DNA of 64,000 nt from Massilia polaris (GTDB lineage: Bacteria > Pseudomonadota > Gammaproteobacteria > Burkholderiales > Burkholderiaceae_D), in assembly GCF_012927275.1 (NCBI RefSeq), contig NZ_JABBGG010000010.1, forward strand, positions 104,157-168,156, given 5' to 3'. Every line of letters begins with the position of its first letter. Position 1 is the first letter of the stretch. Made by a program: the position numbers and the translations under genes. Shown piece after piece: positions 46,092 through 56,285 of this stretch. Below the pieces are notes generated by a model that was given only the letters and a program-made list of their open reading frames with translations, did not search any database and was not told the origin of the DNA.

Positions 46092-46291
46092 ACTATCGTC
46101 GACCATGATCGGAAAAAACGATAGATGACTCATGCCCCAGCGCGTAATCGCATACTGAAGCACTTATGGAGTTTGACCATGCCCCAACACCAAAGTTCAA
46201 AACATTTTTACACTTTGACGGCTGCGGGCGCTACGCGCCAGGCTCCTTTCACTCCCCGTCCTGAAGGACGAGGTTTCTCGGAACAAATCTG

Positions 46292-48109
46292 ATGAAAAAG
46301 ACATCCGCTAAAAAAGCGCCTGCAATCCAGTACACCATTATTCCGAAGAACCTCGCGGGCCACCTGTTTGACGTCACGGTGACGGTTGCGGCGCCCGCGG
46401 ACGACGGCCAGGTATTTGCGCTGCCGGCGTGGATTCCCGGCAGTTACATGATCCGCGAATTCGCGCGCAACATCGTCCAGATCCAGGCCGAGTCGAATGG
46501 CAAGCCGGTCGCGCTCACCAAGGTCGACAAGCACACCTGGCGCGCGGCGCCGGTGTCCGGCGCGCTCACTTTGCAGTATGAAGTCTACGCGTGGGACCTG
46601 TCGGTGCGCGCGGCCCACCTGGACCAGAGCCACGGCTTCTTCAACGGCACCAGCGTATTCCTGCGTGTGCTTGGACAGGAAGAGCTGTCGCATGAAGTCG
46701 ACATCCAGCGTCCGCGCGACCCCGCCGCCGAGACCTGGCGTGTGGCGACCGCGATGGCGGAGCTGGGCGCGAAGCGCTACGGCTTCGGCACGTATGTGGC
46801 AGCGAATTACGATGAGCTGATCGACCATCCGGTCGAGATGGGCGATTTCGCCCTCGGCACTTTCAAGGCGCACGGCATCCCGCACGACATCGTCATCACC
46901 GGCCGCGTGCCGAACCTGGACATGGGCCGCCTGCAGGCAGACCTGAAGACGCTGTGCGAAACCCAGATCGCGTTCTTTGAGCCGCGCACCAAGCGCGCGC
47001 CGATCGACCGTTACGTGTTCCTGACCATGGCGGTTGGCGATGGCTACGGCGGGCTGGAACACCGCGCCTCCACCGCCCTGGTCTGCAACCGCAACGACCT
47101 GCCAAGCACCAGCGCGCCGAAGTTTTCGGAGCCGGGCGACGGATACGTGAAGTTCCTCGGGCTGTGCAGCCACGAGTATTTCCATACGTGGAATGTAAAG
47201 CGCATCAAGCCGGCGGCGTTTGCGCCGTACGACCTGCAGGCCGAGACGTACACGCCGCTTCTCTGGCTGTTCGAAGGTTTCACCAGTTATTACGACGACC
47301 TGCTGCTGCTGCGTAGTGGGCTGATTAGCGAAGCGGTCTACCTCAAGCTGCTCGGTAAATCGATTGGCGGAGTCCTGCGCGGCAGCGGCCGCACCAAGCA
47401 GAGCGTGGCCGATTCAAGTTTCGACGCCTGGAGCAAATACTATCGCCAGGACGAGAACGCGCCGAACGCGATTGTCAGCTACTACGGCAAGGGCTCGCTG
47501 ATCGCGCTTGCTTTCGACCTCACCATTCGCGCGAAGACCGAGGGCAAGAAGTCGCTCGACGACATCATGGTGGCGCTGTGGCAGCGGTTCGGGCATGACT
47601 TCTACCCGACAGTCGGCCGTGGCGTGACCGAGGCGGAGGTTGAGGCGCTGTTCGATGAAGTCAGCGGGCTGAAACTCAAGCCGCTGTTCGAACGTTATGT
47701 GCGCGGCACGGAAGACCTGCCGCTGGCGAAGCTCTATGCGCCGTTCGGCATCAAGCTGGCGGACGAGCGCAAGAACGTCAAGCCGTCATTCGACGTGAGC
47801 ATCGGGCGCGAAGGAGCGGACTGCAAACTGAGCCAGGTGCACGAGGACGGGGCTGCGCATCGCGCGGGACTGTCGGCGGGGGATTTGCTGGTTGCGGTCG
47901 ATGGGCTGCGGGTGGCGGGGAATCCGTGCAACCTGGATGGGCTGCTGTCGCGGTTCAAGGTGGGCGATACGGTGACAGTGCACGCGTTCCGGCGCGATGA
48001 GCTGATGACCTTTGATTTGGTGCTGCAGGGTGACCGGGTGCCGGGGATTACGCTGGCGGCGCCGGACAAGAAGCTGAAGGGTTTGACGCGGCCAAGCGCG
48101 GCGCGTTGA
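46292..48109 (+). CDS. M61-family metallopeptidase with PDZ domain
   Basis: A 605-residue glycyl-aminopeptidase-type protein. The N-terminal domain (YTIIPKNLAGHLFDVTVTVA, PAWIPGSYMIREFARNI) is followed by the zinc motif LCSHEYFHTWNVKRIKP (HExxH plus downstream Glu in LWLFEGFTSYYDDL). A PDZ domain occupies the last 120 residues (LSQVHEDGAAHRAGLSAGDL). No signal peptide, so it may be cytoplasmic. The upstream 200 bases contain two short hairpins but no gene. Confidence 0.93.
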   Translation: MKKTSAKKAPAIQYTIIPKNLAGHLFDVTVTVAAPADDGQVFALPAWIPGSYMIREFARNIVQIQAESNGKPVALTKVDKHTWRAAPVSGALTLQYEVYAWDLSVRAAHLDQSHGFFNGTSVFLRVLGQEELSHEVDIQRPRDPAAETWRVATAMAELGAKRYGFGTYVAANYDELIDHPVEMGDFALGTFKAHGIPHDIVITGRVPNLDMGRLQADLKTLCETQIAFFEPRTKRAPIDRYVFLTMAVGDGYGGLEHRASTALVCNRNDLPSTSAPKFSEPGDGYVKFLGLCSHEYFHTWNVKRIKPAAFAPYDLQAETYTPLLWLFEGFTSYYDDLLLLRSGLISEAVYLKLLGKSIGGVLRGSGRTKQSVADSSFDAWSKYYRQDENAPNAIVSYYGKGSLIALAFDLTIRAKTEGKKSLDDIMVALWQRFGHDFYPTVGRGVTEAEVEALFDEVSGLKLKPLFERYVRGTEDLPLAKLYAPFGIKLADERKNVKPSFDVSIGREGADCKLSQVHEDGAAHRAGLSAGDLLVAVDGLRVAGNPCNLDGLLSRFKVGDTVTVHAFRRDELMTFDLVLQGDRVPGITLAAPDKKLKGLTRPSAAR

Positions 48110-48159
48110 TAAGCGGCGGAAGGGCGAAGGAATCGGCGTCCCCCGTCATCCGCCGTTTC

Positions 48160-48960
48160 TTAGCCGAACAGCCGTTCCAATTCCAAACCCGGATCCGGCG
48201 CGCGCATGAACGCTTCACCGACCAGGAACGCATGCACATTCGCATCGCGCATGCGCTTCACATCATCCGGCACCATGATCCCCGATTCCGTCACCACCAG
48301 CTTCTCGGCCGGTATGCGCGGCAGCAGCCCAATCGTGGTCTCCAGCGACGTTTCGAACGTCCGCAAATTGCGGTTGTTGATGCCCACCAGCGGCGTACGC
48401 AGCTTGAGTGCAGCGGTTAGCTCGTCGCCATCATGCACTTCAACCAGCACATCCAGTCCCAGCTCTAGCGCGCACGCTTCCATCTCCGCCATCAGCCCAT
48501 GATCAAGCGCCGAGACGATCAGCAAAATCGCATCCGCCCCCATCGCACGGGCTTCATAGATCTGGTACAGGCCGATCATGAAGTCCTTGCGCAGCACCGG
48601 AATCTCAACCGCCGCGCGCGCCTGCTTCAGGTACTCGACCGAGCCCTGGAAGAAATTCACGTCGGTCAGTACCGACAGGCACGCCGCACCATGCCGCGCA
48701 TAGCTCTCCGCGATATTCGCGGGACGGAAGTCCTGGCGCAGCACGCCCTTGGATGGCGACGCTTTCTTTACTTCCGCGATGACGCCAGCATTGCCCGCCG
48801 CGATCTGCTTGCGGAGGCTCGCTTCGAAACCGCGCAGGTTGCGGCGCCCTTCAGCGTCAGCTTCCACTTCGCGGCGCAGGCTGGCCAGGTCACGGTGCTT
48901 CTTTGCGGCGGCGACTTCATCCGCCTTGACCGCCAGGATTTTATTAAGAATGTCTGACAT
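48160..48960 (-). CDS. trpC: Indole-3-glycerol phosphate synthase
   Basis: A 266-residue TIM-barrel enzyme of tryptophan synthesis that closes the indole ring of CdRP. Visible are the N-terminal helix [20 protein letters not shown], the substrate lysine and phosphate segments [77 protein letters not shown] and VTESGI. It is the last gene of the trp cluster and starts six bases after trpD. Confidence 0.97.
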   Translation of the reverse strand: MSDILNKILAVKADEVAAAKKHRDLASLRREVEADAEGRRNLRGFEASLRKQIAAGNAGVIAEVKKASPSKGVLRQDFRPANIAESYARHGAACLSVLTDVNFFQGSVEYLKQARAAVEIPVLRKDFMIGLYQIYEARAMGADAILLIVSALDHGLMAEMEACALELGLDVLVEVHDGDELTAALKLRTPLVGINNRNLRTFETSLETTIGLLPRIPAEKLVVTESGIMVPDDVKRMRDANVHAFLVGEAFMRAPDPGLELERLFG

Positions 48961-48966
48961 GATCTG

Positions 48967-50001
48967 TTAGCTCGCACCGAGTTGCTGGGTAACCTGGACG
49001 AACTGTTCGAGCTTGGCCTTCGCCGCGCCCGAGTTGATCGCCGCGCGCGCCTTCGCCAGGCCGTCTTCGATCGACGACGCGACACCGGCCGCGTACAACG
49101 CCGTCGCTGCGTTCAGGCAGACGATGTCGTACGGCGCGCCAGGCTCGCCGTTCAGCGCTTCCATCATCATCGCCATCGATTCAGTGGAATTCGCTACCTT
49201 CAGGTTGCGGCTCGCGATCATCTGCATGCCGAAGTCTTCCGGGTGGATTTCATATTCGCGGATTTCGCCGTTGACCAGCTCACCGACCATGGTCGCAGCG
49301 CCGAGCGACACTTCGTCCATGTTGTCGCGGCCCCAGACCACTACCGCGTGCTGCGCGCCCAGGCGCTGCAATACGCGCACCTGGATGCCGACGAGGTCGG
49401 GGTGGAATACGCCCATCAGGATATTCGGGGCGCCGGCCGGGTTGGTCAGCGGTCCGAGGATGTTGAAGATCGTGCGCACGCCCAGTTCACGGCGCACCGG
49501 CGCTGCATGCTTCATCGCCGCGTGGTGGTTCGGCGCGAACATGAAGCCGATGCCGGTCTGCGCGATCGACTGCGCGATCTGCTCGGGCTTGAGGTTGATG
49601 TTGGCGCCCAGTGCTTCGATGACGTCGGCGCTGCCGGACGACGACGACACGCTGCGCCCGCCGTGCTTGGCGACGCGCGCACCGGCTGCGGCGGCGACGA
49701 ACATCGACGCGGTCGAGATGTTGAAGGTGTGAGCGCCGTCGCCGCCCGTGCCGACGATGTCGAGCAGGTTGGTGGTGTCGGCCATCGGCACCTTGGTCGA
49801 GAACTCGCGCATGACTTGCGCCGCGGCGGCGATCTCGCCGATGGTTTCCTTCTTGACGCGCAGGCCCATCGTCAGCGCCGCGACCATCGTCGGCGACATT
49901 TCGCCGGACATGATCTGGCGGAACAGGTGCAGCATCTCGTCGTGGAAAATCTCGCGGTGTTCGATACAGCGCAGCAGGGCTTCTTGTGGGGTGATCGGCA
50001 T
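48967..50001 (-). CDS. trpD: Anthranilate phosphoribosyltransferase
   Basis: A 344-residue enzyme transferring phosphoribose from PRPP to anthranilate. Motifs are [20 protein letters not shown] (PRPP glycine loop), [57 protein letters not shown] and GRDNMDEVS (metal Asp and Glu). It starts 13 bases after trpG ends. Length matches the family. Confidence 0.97.
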   Translation of the reverse strand: MPITPQEALLRCIEHREIFHDEMLHLFRQIMSGEMSPTMVAALTMGLRVKKETIGEIAAAAQVMREFSTKVPMADTTNLLDIVGTGGDGAHTFNISTASMFVAAAAGARVAKHGGRSVSSSSGSADVIEALGANINLKPEQIAQSIAQTGIGFMFAPNHHAAMKHAAPVRRELGVRTIFNILGPLTNPAGAPNILMGVFHPDLVGIQVRVLQRLGAQHAVVVWGRDNMDEVSLGAATMVGELVNGEIREYEIHPEDFGMQMIASRNLKVANSTESMAMMMEALNGEPGAPYDIVCLNAATALYAAGVASSIEDGLAKARAAINSGAAKAKLEQFVQVTQQLGAS

Positions 50002-50014
50002 GGTGGCTCCTGGG

Positions 50015-50587
50015 TTATCGCGCTGTGCGCTCGAGGAAATTCTTCAGCAGTGCGTGCCCGTGTTCGGACAGGATCGACTCGGGGTGGAACTGCACTCCCT
50101 CGATGTCGTATTCCTTGTGGCGCACGCCCATGATTTCGCCGTCGTCGGTCCACGCGGTCACTTCCAGGCAGGCCGGCAGCGACGAGCGCTCGATCGCCAG
50201 CGAGTGATAGCGAATCACGGTGAACGGGCTCGGGAGTCCCTTGAACACCCCTTCGCCGGTGTGCGCGATCAGCGAGGTCTTGCCGTGCATGACCTTCTTG
50301 GCGCGGATGACCTTGCCGCCGAACGCAGCGCCCATCGCCTGGTGGCCGAGGCACACGCCCAGGATCGGCACCTTGCCTTTAAAGTGTTCGAGGATCGCAA
50401 CCGAGATGCCCGCTTCGGCCGGCGTTTTCGGCCCCGGCGAAATGCAGATGCGGTCAGGCTTCATCGCTTCGATCTCTTCGATCGTGATTTCGTCGTTGCG
50501 CACGGTGCGCACTTCCTCGCCCAGCTCCCCGAAGTACTGCACCAGGTTGTAGGTGAACGAGTCGTAGTTATCGATCATCAGCAGCAT
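50015..50587 (-). CDS. trpG: Anthranilate synthase glutaminase subunit
   Basis: A 190-residue class I glutamine amidotransferase. ATG at 50587 follows the trpE stop by one base. The nucleophile is in [12 protein letters not shown]; the His and Glu of the triad are in [33 protein letters not shown] is the typical N-terminus. It supplies ammonia to TrpE. Confidence 0.97.
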   Translation of the reverse strand: MLLMIDNYDSFTYNLVQYFGELGEEVRTVRNDEITIEEIEAMKPDRICISPGPKTPAEAGISVAILEHFKGKVPILGVCLGHQAMGAAFGGKVIRAKKVMHGKTSLIAHTGEGVFKGLPSPFTVIRYHSLAIERSSLPACLEVTAWTDDGEIMGVRHKEYDIEGVQFHPESILSEHGHALLKNFLERTAR

Positions 50588-50588
50588 G

Positions 50589-52085
50589 TCAGAGCTCCCC
50601 ATCCAGGCCGTCTTGCACCTGTTCTGCCGCGCGCAGCACGGCGCGCGCCTTGTTTTCGGTTTCCTGCCATTCCATCTCGGGAATCGAGTCGGCGACGATG
50701 CCGGCCGCGGCCTGCACGTACAGCATGCCGTCCTTGACCACGCCGGTGCGGATCGCAATCGCCACGTCCATCTCGCCGCCGAACGACAGGTAGCCGCAGG
50801 CGCCGCCGTAGATGCCGCGCTTGGTCGGTTCCAGTTCGTCGATGACTTCCATCGCGCGCACTTTCGGCGCGCCGGTCAGGGTCCCGGCAGGGAAGGTCGC
50901 ACGCAGCACGTCGAGATTCGACATGCCTTGTTTCAGCTTGCCTTCGACGTTCGAGACGATGTGCTGCACATGCGAGTACTTTTCGATGACCAGGCGGTCT
51001 GTGACAACCACGCTGCCGATTTCCGAAATGCGGCCCAGGTCATTGCGGGCCAGGTCGATCAGCATCACGTGTTCGGCGATTTCCTTCGGGTCCGCCAGCA
51101 GTTCCTCGGCCAGCTGCGCATCGCGTTCCGGCGTCGCGCCGCGCGGGCGGGTGCCGGCGATCGGGCGCAGCGTGACCTTGCGGCCGCCGTCGGGCAGGGT
51201 CTCGTTGCGGACCAAAATCTCGGGCGAGGCGCCGACGATCTGCATGTCGCCGAAATTGTAGTAGTACATGTACGGCGACGGGTTCAGCGAACGCAGCGCG
51301 CGGTACAAGGTCAGTGGATTGTCGACGTAGGGCTTGCGGATGCGCTGGCCGATCTGCACCTGCATCAGGTCGCCGGCCATCACGTATTCGTGCGCGCGGG
51401 CCACCGCCTTCAGGTAGTCTTCCTTGCTGAAGTCGCGGATCGCTTCGGTGCGCACCGAGCTCGATGTCACCGGTGCGTCGACGCCGCGGCGCAGCATCAT
51501 GCGCAGGTCCTTCAGGCGCTGGCGCGCTTTCGAGAACGACTCGGGCTGGGTGGTGTCGGCGTAGACGATCAGGTACAGCTTGCCGGACAGGTTGTCGATG
51601 ACCGCCAGTTCCTCGGTCACCATCAGCTGGATGTCGGGCAGGCCAAGGTCGTCTTTCGGCGCGCCGTTGGCCAGCTTGCGTTCAATGTGGCGCACGGTGT
51701 CGTAGCCGAAGTAGCCGGCCAGGCCGCCGCAGAAGCGCGGCATGCCGGGACGCAGCGCGACCTTGAAGCGCGACTGGTACTGTTCGATGAAGTCGAGCGG
51801 GTTGCCGTCGTCGGTTTCGATGACGCTGCCGTTCTTGACGATCTCGGTGCGGCTGCCGAAGGTGCGCAGCACGCTGGTCGCCGGCAGGCCGATGAAGGAG
51901 TAGCGGCCGAAGCGTTCGCCGCCGACCACCGATTCGAGCAGGAAGGTGTTCTTGCCGGCGTTCTGGGTCTGGGCCAGCTTGAGGTAGAGCGTGAGCGGGG
52001 TTTCGAGATCGGCGAAAGCTTCCGCGATCAATGGAATACGGTTATAGCCTTCAGCGGCCAGCGATTGGAATTCGAGTTCGGTCAT
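50589..52085 (-). CDS. trpE: Anthranilate synthase component I
   Basis: A 498-residue chorismate-utilising enzyme. ATG at 52085 (GGAGAAA site) is better than 52109. The tryptophan feedback site is visible as [19 protein letters not shown]. Catalytic-domain motifs are [73 protein letters not shown] and [20 protein letters not shown]. The gene is preceded by a leader peptide and attenuator and followed tightly by trpG. Confidence 0.97.
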   Translation of the reverse strand: MTELEFQSLAAEGYNRIPLIAEAFADLETPLTLYLKLAQTQNAGKNTFLLESVVGGERFGRYSFIGLPATSVLRTFGSRTEIVKNGSVIETDDGNPLDFIEQYQSRFKVALRPGMPRFCGGLAGYFGYDTVRHIERKLANGAPKDDLGLPDIQLMVTEELAVIDNLSGKLYLIVYADTTQPESFSKARQRLKDLRMMLRRGVDAPVTSSSVRTEAIRDFSKEDYLKAVARAHEYVMAGDLMQVQIGQRIRKPYVDNPLTLYRALRSLNPSPYMYYYNFGDMQIVGASPEILVRNETLPDGGRKVTLRPIAGTRPRGATPERDAQLAEELLADPKEIAEHVMLIDLARNDLGRISEIGSVVVTDRLVIEKYSHVQHIVSNVEGKLKQGMSNLDVLRATFPAGTLTGAPKVRAMEVIDELEPTKRGIYGGACGYLSFGGEMDVAIAIRTGVVKDGMLYVQAAAGIVADSIPEMEWQETENKARAVLRAAEQVQDGLDGEL

Positions 52086-52132
52086 GCTTTTCTCCAGGCC
52101 GCCAGACATGGTTACGGATGGCGGTGGGTTTC

Positions 52133-52166
52133 AAAAAACCTGTCGGCGTGCAGGTGCAGACGACAG
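52133..52166 (-). terminator. trp attenuator (terminator between trpL and trpE)
   Basis: On the minus strand CTGTCG (52166-52161), a 15-base loop, CGACAGG, then TTTTTT (52138-52133). It starts 13 bases after the trpL stop and ends 47 bases before trpE, which is the layout of a transcription attenuator. Confidence 0.75.
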
Positions 52167-52178
52167 CAATCAAGTGGG

Positions 52179-52265
52179 TTACTTGGCCCAGGATTGCCAG
52201 CGTCGCCAAAGCCAGGCCTCAATCGAGCCGGCTTGCGTGACATGGTGTTTTTTGGTGAAAAACAT
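52179..52265 (-). CDS. trpL: trp leader peptide, 28 residues with four Trp
   Basis: ATG at 52265 opens a 28-residue frame whose second half reads WLWRRWQSWAK, with tryptophan at positions 18, 20, 23 and 26. Such a cluster just before a terminator and trpE is the signature of ribosome-stalling attenuation: with scarce charged tRNA-Trp the ribosome stalls and the terminator fails to form. It begins only 11 bases after the gph stop, so the leader may be read as part of a gph transcript or from a promoter inside gph. No strong ribosome site is seen. Confidence 0.85.
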   Translation of the reverse strand: MFFTKKHHVTQAGSIEAWLWRRWQSWAK

Positions 52266-52276
52266 GCGTATTTGGT

Positions 52277-52990
52277 TCAGTGTGCGCTGTGGTTATGCGT
52301 TTGAATCAGGGTTGCTGCTTGAAGCAACGATTCAACTATACCATCGGAATCCGTTTCGTGTATAGACCGTCCGTGGTTATAACCATATGGCACAGTCAGC
52401 ACATAGCAGCCCGCCGCGCGCGCCGCTTCGGCGTCGTTCGAGGAGTCGCCGATGGCCACCACTTCGTGCGGCTTGAGGCCGAAATCGCTGCAGACCTGCA
52501 GCAGCGGCATCGGGTCCGGCTTCTTGCGCGGGAACGAGTCGCCGCCGTAAACAATCTCGAAGTACGGCGCGAGTCCCTTTTGCGCCAGCAGCGGCAGCGC
52601 GAACGCCAGCGGCTTGTTGGTCACGCAAGCAAGGCGCAGGCCTTGTGCGCGCATCGCCTTCAGTCCGGCCTCGACGTCGATATACGGCGTGCTGTGCTGG
52701 CCGTTGATGTCCAGGTAGTGGCGCTGGTAGGCGTCCATCGCCTCGCCGATGCGGTGTTCGACGCCGGCGGCGTCGAAGTCCTGCGCCAGCACGCTGCGGA
52801 TCAGGTTCTCCGAGCCTTTGCCGACCATCAGCGCAATCGCTTCCTGCGTGATGGCGGCCAGGTCGAACTCGGCGCGCATGCGGTTGATCGCGACGTGGAA
52901 GTCGGGGATCGTGTCGAGCATCGTGCCGTCAAGGTCGATGATCGCCGCGCGGATCGGGGAATGAGGCGACTTGGTGGAGTTGGTAAACAT
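52277..52990 (-). CDS. gph: Phosphoglycolate phosphatase (HAD family)
   Basis: A 237-residue HAD hydrolase that removes phosphate from 2-phosphoglycolate. The nucleophile motif is RAAIIDLDGTMLDTIPDFHV; motif II is LACVTNKPLAFALPLL; the Lys and acidic motif are FPRKKPDPMPLLQVCSDFG and VAIGDSSNDAEAARAAGC. In Burkholderiales gph usually sits between rpe and trpE; here trpE follows but rpe is about 3.7 kb away. Confidence 0.94.
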   Translation of the reverse strand: MFTNSTKSPHSPIRAAIIDLDGTMLDTIPDFHVAINRMRAEFDLAAITQEAIALMVGKGSENLIRSVLAQDFDAAGVEHRIGEAMDAYQRHYLDINGQHSTPYIDVEAGLKAMRAQGLRLACVTNKPLAFALPLLAQKGLAPYFEIVYGGDSFPRKKPDPMPLLQVCSDFGLKPHEVVAIGDSSNDAEAARAAGCYVLTVPYGYNHGRSIHETDSDGIVESLLQAATLIQTHNHSAH

Positions 52991-53062
52991 GAAGGAGAGA
53001 TGAGCATCGGTAAGGTATTTTATCGGAAATTCTCACAATCACGTCGGAACGAGCCGGCAGGC

Positions 53063-53294
53063 CTACAGCCAGGCAGCGCGCTTGAGCCTGCGGTGCAAAT
53101 ATGCGCTCACCGCGACAATCCCAAGCATGACAGTAGGGTAGCTCCAGCGCCATTTCAATTCAGGCATGACATCGAAGTTCATGCCATACAGGCTAAATAC
53201 CATGGTCGGAACCGCGAGTATGGCGCCCCAGCCAGCAAGGCGCTTGACCACCTCGTTCTGCCGGATCGTTACCTGGGCGCCGTGGGCATTATCC
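53063..53294 (-). pseudogene. CorA magnesium transporter C-terminal remnant, fused in frame to RimK-like sequence
   Basis: The last 77 residues of the frame read NAHGAQVTIRQNEVVKRLAG then WGAILAVPTMVFSLYGMNFD and a second helix to the end (LHRRLKRAAWL). The two membrane helices joined by YGMN are the pore-lining end of CorA. The large cytoplasmic domain is missing. It is joined directly, in frame, to the end of an ATP-grasp ligase at about 53295. Confidence 0.8.
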
Positions 53295-54536
53295 AGCCGG
53301 CGCACCAGGTCGCGCAGGACAATACGGTACATGTCGTTACCCAGCACGCTGTCTTCATTGCCGGCGTCGATGTTCGGATTGTCATTGACTTCGATGACCA
53401 CCGGACCGCGCGCGGTCATTTTCATGTCCACTCCATACAAGCCATCGCCGATCAGGTTGGCGGCAGCGACCGCGTATGCCAACAGGTCGGCTGGTACTTC
53501 GTCCAGCGGGACGGCGCGTGCCGCGCCAAACTTCGCCTGGCCGCCGGCGTCGCGCTTGGCGATCTGCCAGTGATTTTTTGACATGAAATATTGCTTGCGA
53601 AGATCGCCTCGCGATTCAACACACCGATGCGCCAGTCGAAATCCGTGTACATGTACTCCTGTACCAGAATCAGGGCCGATTGTGTCAGAAGGGTCTGGGC
53701 AGTTTCCTGGAATTCTTCCGCGGTAGTCACCTTGGTCACCCCGCGCGAAAATGCGCCGTCGGGGATCTTCATGACCATCGGATAGCCGATCTCGCGCTCG
53801 ATCTCGCCGATATCCGTGACGTCCGCCCGCTGAAGCGCATAAGTGCGCGGTGTCGGTATTTTGTTCAGGCGCATCAGGTCGGCGAGGTAGACCTTGTTGG
53901 TGCAGCGCAGGATCGACATGGAGTCGTCGATGACGACCATGTCCTCGCTTTCCGCCTGTCCTCGTCGCGTTCGAATTCGACCCGCATCAGCGGCGTTGGG
54001 AAGGTCTCGAAAATCTGGCGCGCCAGCCCGGCCAGCGGCGTGTATCCGGTCGTGCCGAAATAGATATCCATCGAAAACTCGACCGGCATGGGACGGTCGT
54101 CCGGGTGGTCGAGCGACTGGTTCAGGGCGTAGTCCAGCTCGTCCGTGTCGAGGCAGTAGATCGCCTTGCGCGACAGGTCGTTGATCGTCTTCACCGAGGG
54201 CAGCACCGCCTGCCTCCTGGCCTCGGCCAGCAGCGAGCAGTAATAACCGACCGACAGGTACTTGTAACTGCGGCACAGGTTGATGATGGTGGTGCCTGGT
54301 GCCGCATGATGGTCGGGAGAGCCCAGGAATTGGGCGGCAGTCACGATCTTGTACGGCGTCGAGGCATCGGGCCAGTCTTTGAGCTGCTCAACGACGATAA
54401 TCAAGCGTGGGATCGTGGCGCGCGACCGGAGGGAAGCCTTGCGCGGGTTGGCGGGAGGCTCGTTGGAATCGTCGTCGGCGTGGGCTGCAAAGTGTGCAAT
54501 CGCGGGGCGTGGTAGCTTGCTACGAATTATTTCCAT
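53295..54536 (-). pseudogene. RimK-like ATP-grasp ligase with RLAN-type N-terminal domain, two frameshifts
   Basis: From ATG 54536, frame one codes the RimK-associated N-terminal domain (RLIIVVEQLKDWPDASTPYK, INLCRSYKYLSVGYYCSLLA). A shift near 53955 leads to a second frame with EDMVVIDDSMSILRCTNKVY, LADLMRLNKIPTPRTYAL and YPMVMKIPDGAFSRGVTKVT, the ATP-grasp nucleotide region. A second shift near 53600 leads to YFMSKNHWQIAKRD and the metal-binding VVIEVNDNPNIDAGNEDSV end. All catalytic parts exist but in three frames. Partnered with the GNAT-C39 gene upstream, as in many genomes. Confidence 0.82.
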
Positions 54537-54582
54537 AATTTATCGGGGTGGGGACCGGCCGGTCTTGAGGCCGTTCGTTGGA

Positions 54583-55743
54583 CTACTGGGATGGGGGGTA
54601 AATGACAACCACGGCTTTGGTGGCATGACGGCCATAACGCGCCATGCGTTCAAAATCTTTCTTCAGAATGGCCATGTTGATCCGCTCGTCGGGCGCTCGC
54701 CCGCTGGCGTTGTCCGGGTCGTGGATGAAAAAATAGCGGTCGTCGCAGCCGGTGACGACAACCCAATGCGGGGCGCGCTCGCGCGTGAGCCTGTAGGTCG
54801 AGATCAGTACCATCGGGATGCCGCCGTTGGCATAGCAGCGGGTCAGTTCGGCCGTGCCTGCGACCTTGTGGTGAACGGCGATGCCGGCCTCGCGCACCTG
54901 GCGGACGAAATCGTCGTGGACCAGGGTGATGACGTCGCGCTTCTCTTCACTGCGGACCGACTCGCGAAACAGCACGCCGTCGCCATTGACGTAAATTTCG
55001 GTCGGGTAGCCACGCCTGTGCGCGGCCAGGGCGAGTCCGTAGGGTCCGCAGCCGCCATGGCCAGCAGTCATGTAGATCGTGGTCGCCTCGCGCCAAATCT
55101 GAAGTTCAAGCGTTCGGTCCAGCACCAGGTCGCGGTCGAACGCCTTCATGGCCATCATCAGGCAGGACGCTCCGCAAGTAAAACCCAGGGTCTGCCGGTA
55201 GTAAGCGGTGCGGGCCAGCTCGGGACGCAAGCGCGCTGTCAGCGATTTCTCGAGCCGCAGTGCGTCCATGCCATCTTCGTAGTAACCAGCGTGCTCCCCA
55301 AAGACGACATATCCATGGCGAACAAACATCAGCTGCGAAGCCAGGTTGTCCTTGCGAATCTCCAGTCGCATAGCCACGCAGTTGTGAGCGAGGGCTAATT
55401 CTTCGGCAGCGCGCAGTAATCCAGATCCCACGCCCTGGCCCAGCCAGCCAGGCGCGGTGGCGATGGAATACACCCGCGCCAGCGACACGTCGGCACGAAA
55501 CAGCAGGGTTATATAGCCGCGCGCCTGGTTGTCCACCTCGTCAATCAGTGTTAGAGAGTTGCCCTCAGTAAGAAGGTGGCGAAAGCTGCGCCGGCTAAGG
55601 CGGTCGGAATCGAAACTGGCCTCTTCTATATTAACCAGTGCCGCAATGTCCTCGGGGCCGGCCACCCGGATATGAGGAGGTTCGGGCGCTCGTGGCACTT
55701 CCGGACGCAGGCTTTCCGCAACTGGCTGGTCGACCTGATTCAT
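54583..55743 (-). CDS. GNAT acetyltransferase fused to a C39-like peptidase
   Basis: A 386-residue fusion. The first half is a GNAT domain (IRVAGPEDIAALVNIEEASF, VYSIATAPGWLGQGVGSGLL, AMRLEIRKDNLASQLMFVRH). The second half from about residue 180 is a papain-like C39 peptidase domain: YRQTLGFTCGASCLMMAMKA holds the catalytic Cys, and APHWVVVTGCDDRYFFIHDP holds the His and Asp. In many bacteria this fusion is paired with a RimK-like ATP-grasp ligase, and the pair has been predicted to build or trim peptide tags. Here the partner is broken. ATG at 55743 has AAGGGA eight bases upstream. Confidence 0.87.
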   Translation of the reverse strand: MNQVDQPVAESLRPEVPRAPEPPHIRVAGPEDIAALVNIEEASFDSDRLSRRSFRHLLTEGNSLTLIDEVDNQARGYITLLFRADVSLARVYSIATAPGWLGQGVGSGLLRAAEELALAHNCVAMRLEIRKDNLASQLMFVRHGYVVFGEHAGYYEDGMDALRLEKSLTARLRPELARTAYYRQTLGFTCGASCLMMAMKAFDRDLVLDRTLELQIWREATTIYMTAGHGGCGPYGLALAAHRRGYPTEIYVNGDGVLFRESVRSEEKRDVITLVHDDFVRQVREAGIAVHHKVAGTAELTRCYANGGIPMVLISTYRLTRERAPHWVVVTGCDDRYFFIHDPDNASGRAPDERINMAILKKDFERMARYGRHATKAVVVIYPPSQ

Positions 55744-55868
55744 CGTGTGGTTTCCCTTTTCGTTTCTTTGACGCTGAGGCAATCGTACCCACTGCCATCT
55801 AAAAACGGTGTCAAGAACACGGGTTAAACCATAAACAAGGTGTAAACGTGCGGCCCGATGAGAATAAT

Positions 55869-55929
55869 TTTTTTACGCTTTGCTTACAAGGCAGGGTATG
55901 TTTTTTTAGAAATTTTTTACGGTTTGCTT
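55869..55929. repeat. Direct repeats in an AT-rich region
   Basis: TTTTTTACGCTTTGCTT (55869-55885) and TTTTTTACGGTTTGCTT (55913-55929) differ at one base and lie 44 bases apart, about four helical turns. The block lies between the divergent GNAT-C39 and ParA-like units and is probably their regulatory region. Confidence 0.45.
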
Positions 55930-56102
55930 GATACGCTTATTCCGTCAATGACGTATTACTGGCGGAGGCATCATGAAGACGTTTGCTAGCTTTTACCCAC
56001 GGCGCCGGCGTGCACCTGCTCCATCGGCATGTTCCGCAGAGACGTGCACGATCCGCATGACGGTCGATGCCGGATCGATCACGACCTTGCCGCCAGCTGA
56101 CG

Positions 56103-56285
56103 ATGCGGGTGTGCGGGGAGGCGCTGGAATTCATGCGCATCGCTGTCTGCGCCGGTGGCGCAAGGATCCAGGTCTGGCTGTGCGTGCGTGTTTCATTCGC
56201 CCAGCTGCTGAGCGAAACCATCGCCCGGCAGTTGCCTGGCGCAGAGTTCAAGGGAAATACTGGCCAGCCTGGAGCTGCCCGATGA
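56103..56285 (+). pseudogene. Small degraded frame preceding the ParA-like gene
   Basis: A 60-residue frame (ALEFMRIAVCAGGARIQVWL, RVSFAQLLSETIARQLPGAE) whose TGA overlaps the ATG of the ParA-like gene. It looks like a short helical partner protein that normally starts further upstream; the region from ATG 55973 has a GGAGG site and is in another frame. Probably one gene split by a frameshift. Confidence 0.4.

Noticed and set aside
46259..46285. Hairpin CGTCCTGAAGGACG before the M61 gene, like an IS200/IS605 end
   Set aside because: Only one short hairpin is present and no transposase or second end was found, so a mobile-element call is not supported.
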